This document shows positions 59,816 to 64,000 of a stretch of 64,000 nucleotides of DNA, in pieces (position 1 is the first letter of the stretch; the number at the start of each line of letters is the position of its first letter). Where the stretch lies: positions 288,851 to 352,850 of the forward strand of contig CAJUMQ010000001.1 in the NCBI GenBank assembly GCA_910587035.1. Reading direction: 5' to 3'. The position numbers and the translations under genes were made by a program. The notes below the pieces were generated by a model, which searched no databases, was not told the DNA's origin, and was given only the letters and a program-made list of their open reading frames with translations. Origin of the DNA: an uncultured Desulfovibrio sp. GTDB lineage: Bacteria > Desulfobacterota > Desulfovibrionia > Desulfovibrionales > Desulfovibrionaceae.

Positions 59816-59847
59816 CCGTAATATATGGAAATTTCCATATGCTACGG
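59816..59847. promoter_or_regulatory. Large palindrome upstream of nitroreductase
   Basis: An 18-bp perfect palindrome (59823-59840, centre GGAAATTTCC) is flanked by CCGTA (59816-59820) and TACGG (59843-59847). A smaller repeat ACAAC-ATC-GTTGT lies at 59789-59801. Either may bind a regulator; the large one could also terminate the upstream gene, which ends at 59855. Confidence 0.4.
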
Positions 59848-59854
59848 AAATAAA

Positions 59855-61165
59855 TCATATTTTTTGTAAAACAGCGCCATACATGCCTTCCAGCCAGCAA
59901 CTCTCATGTGGCGTCTGCCATTCACAGACAATCTCAATATCCCGGGCAAGTATTTTCGCCAGCATTTTTTCATTTTCGTCCGGATTAAGTGTGCATGTAA
60001 TGTATGCAAGTTTGCGTCCTTTTTGCAAAAGGCTGCATCCTGTGGACAACATGTTTTGTTGCAATGCCGGCAACTTTTCAAAGTATTTTTTATTGTGCAT
60101 GAGGGAAAAACGGATATCCGGCCTTCGTCCCAGCACCCCCAGGCCGCTACATGGCACATCCATCACAATATCCCCATGCCATTTTGGCAAAGGCGGCTTT
60201 GTCATATCGGCCTGCGCCACAAGCGGACATGTCAATTCTAATCTCGTAAATTCCGCCTTAAGGCGGTTTAATCTTTGCAATGAAGTATCGGTAGCAAGGG
60301 AAATATCAACAGAAGCTTCCGCAAGCGCACCCGTTTTACCCCCTGAGCCAGCGCAACAATCCCACACGGGATTGCTCAAATCCGTAAGTTGCAGCTCCTG
60401 AAGAATCTGCATTGAACCGGCTGCCTGCATGGAAAGCGCCCCTTTTTGCAATAAATCCCAAACGGAATGGCCTGCAATTTCCTGTGGAAACATGCCGGGA
60501 GCAAATGCAAATCCATAAGCACCAACAGCCTGACATTGCTGGTTTTGCTTTTTAATTAGGCTGTTATAAATATTTTTGGCCAAATCATGAGCCCTATTGA
60601 CCCGCAAACCCTGCCATGGCCGCGCAAAGCTGCGCTTAAGCAAGAGCAAAGTTGCATCGGGGCCATAATTATTCAGCCAGATATCTGTGATATATCTTGG
60701 CATTCCATGGAAAATGGAGAGGCAAGACCATTTATCAGGATTGCTTTTTTCCATATACCATTCCGGGTCATCGATATCTGGCATCATTTTTTGGATAGAC
60801 CGCAAGGCGCCGTTGGCGACATTCCCCATTCTTTGGCCAAATTCCTTGCGCACCAGACGTACTGTCTGGTCCACTGCCGCATAATCGGGCACCTTATCCT
60901 GCAGGCACATACTGTACACACCCATAGCCAGATATATATGCATTCTGGATGGTAAACCCTGGGGTTTTGGCAACACCTGTGCCAAAATATATTCAATTCT
61001 GAGATAGGCGCGGAAGAACCCATATACCAGATCCGTACATAGCGCCGCATCCTTTTGTGAAAGAGGCATCTTAACAAGCATGGAGTTTAAGGCATTTTGG
61101 ATATGGATACCAGATTTTGTTTTTTCAATGGCCATTAAGGCCACTTTGCGGGGGGAAACAGCCAA
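59855..61165 (-). CDS. rsmB: 16S rRNA m5C methyltransferase, RsmB/Sun-like
   Basis: 436 aa starting at the TTG at 61165, which has GGAGG 5 nt upstream; ATG 61135 is the alternative. N-terminal NusB-like helical domain (ALMAIEKTKSG, DLVYGFFRAYLRIEYIL). C-terminal methyltransferase: VWDCCAGSGGKTGALAE (motif I), the catalytic Cys pair in IVMDVPCSGLGVLGRRPDIRF and YITCTLNPDENE. Methylates C5 of cytosine in 16S rRNA. Codons are somewhat more AT-rich than in the first half of the window. Confidence 0.88.
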   Translation of the reverse strand: MAVSPRKVALMAIEKTKSGIHIQNALNSMLVKMPLSQKDAALCTDLVYGFFRAYLRIEYILAQVLPKPQGLPSRMHIYLAMGVYSMCLQDKVPDYAAVDQTVRLVRKEFGQRMGNVANGALRSIQKMMPDIDDPEWYMEKSNPDKWSCLSIFHGMPRYITDIWLNNYGPDATLLLLKRSFARPWQGLRVNRAHDLAKNIYNSLIKKQNQQCQAVGAYGFAFAPGMFPQEIAGHSVWDLLQKGALSMQAAGSMQILQELQLTDLSNPVWDCCAGSGGKTGALAEASVDISLATDTSLQRLNRLKAEFTRLELTCPLVAQADMTKPPLPKWHGDIVMDVPCSGLGVLGRRPDIRFSLMHNKKYFEKLPALQQNMLSTGCSLLQKGRKLAYITCTLNPDENEKMLAKILARDIEIVCEWQTPHESCWLEGMYGAVLQKI

Positions 61166-61223
61166 TGTGGCCTCCAAGGTATTGACAGAAAATGGGAATA
61201 TAAGGCATTATAGATAAAGCATC

Positions 61224-61299
61224 GCCGCCTTGGCTCAGTTGGTAGAGCAGCTGATTCGTAATCAGCAGATCGTCAGTTCGAGTCTGACAGGCGGCTCCA
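61224..61299 (+). tRNA. tRNA-Thr (anticodon CGT)
   Basis: 76 nt including encoded CCA. Acceptor GCCGCCT (61224-61230) pairs with AGGCGGC (61289-61295), T discriminator at 61296. D arm GGCTCAGTTGGTAGAGC; anticodon arm CTGATT-CGT-AATCAG; T arm GTCAG-TTCGAGT-CTGAC. CGT reads ACG codons (Thr). A TTGACA at 61182 with CATTAT 18 nt later is a fair promoter. A terminator follows. Confidence 0.97.
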
Positions 61300-61309
61300 G
61301 AAATTTCAA

Positions 61310-61345
61310 GAGCCATACCCCTTTGGGGTAACGGCTCTTTTTTTT
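61310..61345 (+). terminator. Intrinsic terminator of tRNA-Thr
   Basis: GAGCC (61310-61314) pairs with GGCTC (61333-61337), with inner ACCCC/GGGGT and CTTT loop, then eight T residues. Confidence 0.9.
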
Positions 61346-61423
61346 CGCAAAGCCTCAACAGGAAAACAGGGTGATGCCTGCTATTAGATAAATAAATATG
61401 GATATATTAATAGTAGATAAAAC

Positions 61424-61681
61424 TCACTCATCATTGATAGTTGTATATTGTGACAAAGCAGATTTTAATAAGTCCTGCAATGGATAAATGTCATCAAGAC
61501 TATTTAGACTATGCCGTTCTCCCCTCACGCTTTCTGGTGTAAATATTATAATATAAGCATTTTTACCTATACCACCTCCATCCCCATCTATAACGTTATA
61601 TAGTCTGCATATGGGTTTACGAATGTTATTATCCAATATGATAGCACTGTTATTATAAGATATACTTATACCTATAGAATA
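61424..61681 (-). pseudogene. C-terminal remnant of a restriction-endonuclease-like protein
   Basis: The frame just after the galE stop reads ISISYNNSAIILDNNIRKPICRLYN, GKNAYIIIFTPES and SLNSLDDIYPLQDLLKSALSQY. The pattern 'ILLDxNNRKPICRLYF...SLDDIYxxxxxLxxxxxxY' resembles the C-terminus of type I/IV restriction-endonuclease-like proteins with an N-terminal HsdR nuclease domain. Only this tail remains, with no start and no nuclease part. The other bases between 61346 and 61423 are AT-rich and featureless. Confidence 0.5.
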
Positions 61682-61684
61682 AAG

Positions 61685-62671
61685 CTAGTCTAAATATCCA
61701 TTAGGATGTTTTTTATGCCAGGTCCATGCGGATTCGATGATCTGTCTTATATCATTTTGAGGGTGCCACCCTAAAATCCTCTGGGCCTCCTGGGATGAAG
61801 CCACAAGTTTTGCTGGATCCCCGCTTCTTCGTGCAGCACTGACCGCAGGTATGGGATGGCCAGTTACTTCTCTGGCGGCATTTATCATTTCCTGTACAGT
61901 AAACCCCATACCATTGCCAAGATTACAGATGAATGAATCACCACCGTTCTCCAGATGCTCAAGCGCAAGCAAATGCGCATCCACAAGATCCATTACATGG
62001 AGGTAATCCCGGACACATGTACCATCTTTTGTTGGATAATCATCACCAAATATCTTGATTTCCGGTCTTTTTCCCAAAGCGACCTGAAGAATAATTGGCA
62101 CTAGATGGGATTCAGGCCGATGATCTTCGCCAATAATGCCCCCCTCCCAGGCGCCTGCGACATTAAAATAACGGAGCACAGCATATCGCATTCCATATGC
62201 TTCTGAAGCCCAGCGCATTATCCTTTCCATGGCGAGTTTACTTTCACCATAAGGGTTAGTGGGATTTAAGGTAGCTGTTTCCGGGATAGGAATGGTCTCA
62301 GCATCACCATATACTGCGGCTGTTGATGAAAAAACAATTTTATCGACACCGTGTTTTTGCATCACAGTAAGTAATTTGATCATGCCAGTTACATTATTAT
62401 CCATATAGTCCAGAGGCTGAATCATGCTTTGCCCCACAAGAGACAAAGCTGCAAAATGGAGCACGGCATCAATTTTTTCTTTTCCGAAGACCGCATCAAG
62501 CGATTTTTCGTCCCTTATATCAACCATGTGCAACTTTACTCCATCTCGCAATGATTGCGCATGCCCTGTACTCAGGTTGTCCACGACAATAACATCCCGA
62601 CCAGCATCCCATAATGCCCGGACATTATGGGATCCTATGTAACCGGCACCACCAACAATCAAAATTGCCAT
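61685..62671 (-). CDS. galE: UDP-glucose 4-epimerase
   Basis: 328 aa from the ATG at 62671 (GAGG upstream; a GTG 6 nt earlier is in frame). NAD loop ILIVGGAGYIGSH (residues 3-15), HFAALSLVGQS, SSTAAVYGD (115-123) and the active-site Tyr141/Lys145 in NPYGESK. C-terminal SARRSGDPAKLVASS. Interconverts UDP-glucose and UDP-galactose for surface polysaccharides. Codon use is more AT-rich than in the first part of the window, and it is flanked by remnants, so it may have come with the AT-rich segment. Confidence 0.95.
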   Translation of the reverse strand: MAILIVGGAGYIGSHNVRALWDAGRDVIVVDNLSTGHAQSLRDGVKLHMVDIRDEKSLDAVFGKEKIDAVLHFAALSLVGQSMIQPLDYMDNNVTGMIKLLTVMQKHGVDKIVFSSTAAVYGDAETIPIPETATLNPTNPYGESKLAMERIMRWASEAYGMRYAVLRYFNVAGAWEGGIIGEDHRPESHLVPIILQVALGKRPEIKIFGDDYPTKDGTCVRDYLHVMDLVDAHLLALEHLENGGDSFICNLGNGMGFTVQEMINAAREVTGHPIPAVSAARRSGDPAKLVASSQEAQRILGWHPQNDIRQIIESAWTWHKKHPNGYLD

Positions 62672-63169
62672 TGTCACCTCGTTATTCTTGAATAAGACAC
62701 TGTATCATATTCTATAATAATATATTTTTGATACTATTTCAGGGATAAAAAGATGGCATCCAAGATCTAATATGTGAGTAGCCCATACTTGATCTGCAGA
62801 TATTAAGTTTTGATATATATTAGTCAGATTAGCTTAACTGTCAGACTTTTTACATATGCCTACCTTCAAAGCAGTGCTTGCATTGGCGTTGGTCCTCTGC
62901 ACATCTTACCTTGATTAGTTCGTTCATCATTATAATAAGTCAGCAATTCATCAAGATCTGCCTGCATTTCCGTCAAAGATAGATACAGCAAAAAAGATGC
63001 AAAAAGCCATCATCAACTGGACGACCTGCAACAGTCCATAGATTATTTGCCTAGACTCAAACTTCTCCGGGAATCTCTTCTTTTTGCCTAAATAAGACTC
63101 CTTGGGTAAAAGAACTCAATCTTATAAGATTTTTAATGCGCAAAATTTTGAAATAGTACAATAAGAAAT
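62672..63169. other. 498-bp AT-rich gap with transposase remnant
   Basis: Contains the transposase remnant at 62866-63001 and the galE upstream region. A short open stretch at about 63001-63110 on the minus strand (YLGKKKRFPEKFESRQIIYG) reads as protein-like but has no start and no recognised family. The line 62761-62820 has 18 G/C of 60. Confidence 0.55.
62866..63001 (-). mobile_element. Degraded transposase C-terminus (IS481/IS3-like)
   Basis: Minus-strand frame ending with TGA at 62866 reads LYLSLTEMQADLDELLTYYN, then DERTNQGKMCRGPTPMQALL. This matches the integrase-core end of IS481-type transposases (LxELQxDLDxWLxxYNxERPHQG...RTPMQ). The upstream part is frameshifted and lost, and no inverted repeats are visible, so it is an inactive relic. 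Confidence 0.75.
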
Positions 63170-63841
63170 TCAATCGAGTTCTGCAAATAGTTTTTCTTTG
63201 ATAGAATCAATACTTCCTTCACCATCTAGCTCAATGTATTTAGTCCGACCAGCATTCGCAAGTTCATGGAAGTAATTGGCCGCCGCGAGTGTACCATCAG
63301 TGGTATCATAATAAATAGAATGTCTTTTATTTATCGCTGCTTCATCCTGATCATCGTTGCGAACAGACAAAGGCGATCCACAAACTCTACATTTGTTGCC
63401 ATTTGGCTTAATGGCATCAATATTTATATTATTGGGATGATTATTATTTGTCTGACAAATGCGTCTGCCCATAATTCTTTCTTTGGCAACATTTCTTGGG
63501 AGTTTAATTTCGACAACATAGTCAAGCTTTAATCCTGAATCCTCTAAGGCTTGCCATAATTTCCTGGCCTGCTCCATATTTCTGGGAAATCCATCAAGCA
63601 GCCAGCCATCAGCACCTCTTGTTTTTAATGTTTCCAACACCATGGGAATGGTAATATCATCTGGCACAAGATCTCCCTTATCGATATATGCCTTGGCTTT
63701 CTTTCCAAGTTCAGTTCCACCTCCGATATGTTCCCGGAAAATGGCACCAGATTCAATATGCGCCACATCATATTTTTGTCTTATCAATTCTCCCTGAGTA
63801 CCTTTGCCGCTACCATTAGGTCCAAATATTAAAATATTCAT
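63170..63841 (-). CDS. adk: Adenylate kinase
   Basis: 223 aa; GAGGAG precedes the ATG. P-loop FGPNGSGKGTQ (residues 6-16), ESGAIFREHI (AMP site), DGFPRNMEQA (about 85-94) and the LID with ICQTNNNHPNNIN and CRVCGSPL. The Asn-rich LID and two-Cys zinc-like motif follow the form seen in this bacterial group. Codon use is AT-rich compared with the rest of the window. The 159 bases after it to the window end show nothing I can identify. Confidence 0.94.
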   Translation of the reverse strand: MNILIFGPNGSGKGTQGELIRQKYDVAHIESGAIFREHIGGGTELGKKAKAYIDKGDLVPDDITIPMVLETLKTRGADGWLLDGFPRNMEQARKLWQALEDSGLKLDYVVEIKLPRNVAKERIMGRRICQTNNNHPNNINIDAIKPNGNKCRVCGSPLSVRNDDQDEAAINKRHSIYYDTTDGTLAAANYFHELANAGRTKYIELDGEGSIDSIKEKLFAELD

Positions 63842-64000
63842 ATAACTGCTCCTCGAATATTTTTTTTCTTATTTGTAAACTCAAAATTTTCTTCTGTCAA
63901 AAATCTCATCGCTATATCCACCAGACTTCCCTATTTAGCTTCTTCCCATCCCCCCGTGGCACGGGCTGGGAGAGTGTAAAAAAATTCTAGAGATTTTCTA

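Noticed and set aside
63001..63115. Minus-strand open stretch reading YLGKKKRFPEKFESRQIIYG and on, as a small gene
   Set aside because: No start codon with a ribosome site, it runs into the transposase relic, and there is no recognised family. It is probably degraded DNA.
1..64000. CRISPR arrays, prophage, rRNA operon
   Set aside because: No regularly spaced direct repeats, phage structural genes or rRNA sequence were seen. The only repeats are the hairpin element and the dispersed palindrome.

Overview
The window looks like chromosome from a sulfate-reducing deltaproteobacterium of the Desulfovibrionaceae type. Evidence: a periplasmic tetraheme class III cytochrome c; a siroheme decarboxylase subunit (alternative haem pathway) beside hemL, cbiG and cobJ; a futalosine hydrolase (futalosine menaquinone route); a PurS-PurL fusion; GlcD/GlcF-type hydroxyacid dehydrogenase subunits. 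No species can be named. Most of the window is moderately GC-rich; the last 2.6 kb is clearly AT-rich.

Layout: 1-4007 aromatic amino acid operon (pheA fragment, aroA, tyrA) ending in a SMUG2-like uracil-DNA glycosylase; 4051-4127 SRP RNA with promoter and terminator; 4296-7295 GlcD/GlcF pair facing a tetraheme cytochrome; 7431-11681 MTA/SAH deaminase, lipoprotein, BMP-type binding protein and polysaccharide deacetylase; 11833-12330 ZraP/CpxP-like protein; 12529-16758 tetrapyrrole operon (SLOG-like protein, ahbB, hemL, cbiG, cobJ); 16994-22666 an uncharacterised respiratory/transport module (ferredoxin, fumarate-reductase-like flavoprotein, two DASS transporters, CRP/FNR regulator); 22997-28878 cstA, a membrane protein of unknown function with cobU, a sugar kinase and a YdjM-like protein; 29091-32010 zinc-ribbon protein, DegP, NrnA, DUF503; 32070-36822 branched-chain amino acid ABC transporter; 37019-38083 a methyltransferase-kinase fusion; 38367-41115 rpsF-rpsR-rplI-dnaB; 41394-47824 SMP-30-like protein, a polytopic membrane protein, a degenerate GH13-like protein, mazG and cvpA; 48086-49090 ilvC; 49440-57813 FkbM methyltransferase, purL, polyprenyl synthase, mqnB, nucleotide-sugar dehydrogenase, menG and a 59-aa protein; 58255-61165 Smr protein, nitroreductase and rRNA m5C methyltransferase; then tRNA-Thr(CGT) and an AT-rich segment with galE, adk, a restriction-enzyme remnant and a transposase remnant.

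Genes that appear to work together: pheA/aroA/tyrA (Phe and Tyr); ahbB/hemL with cbiG/cobJ, plus the distant cobU (haem and B12); mqnB, polyprenyl synthase and menG (menaquinone); the liv genes; and the ferredoxin-flavoprotein-DASS-CRP module, probably anion uptake plus reduction or oxidation of an unknown substrate.

The most unusual non-coding content is (1) a roughly 145-bp element made of five consecutive perfect hairpins, with two near-identical copies in opposite orientation (28921-29070, 49091-49230) and one diverged copy carrying a compensatory stem change (41116-41190); (2) a dispersed intergenic near-palindrome of about 35 bp with a conserved TGTCC centre in at least five gaps; and (3) a promoter-hairpin-terminator unit at 57829-58011 that looks like an unannotated small RNA or attenuated leader.
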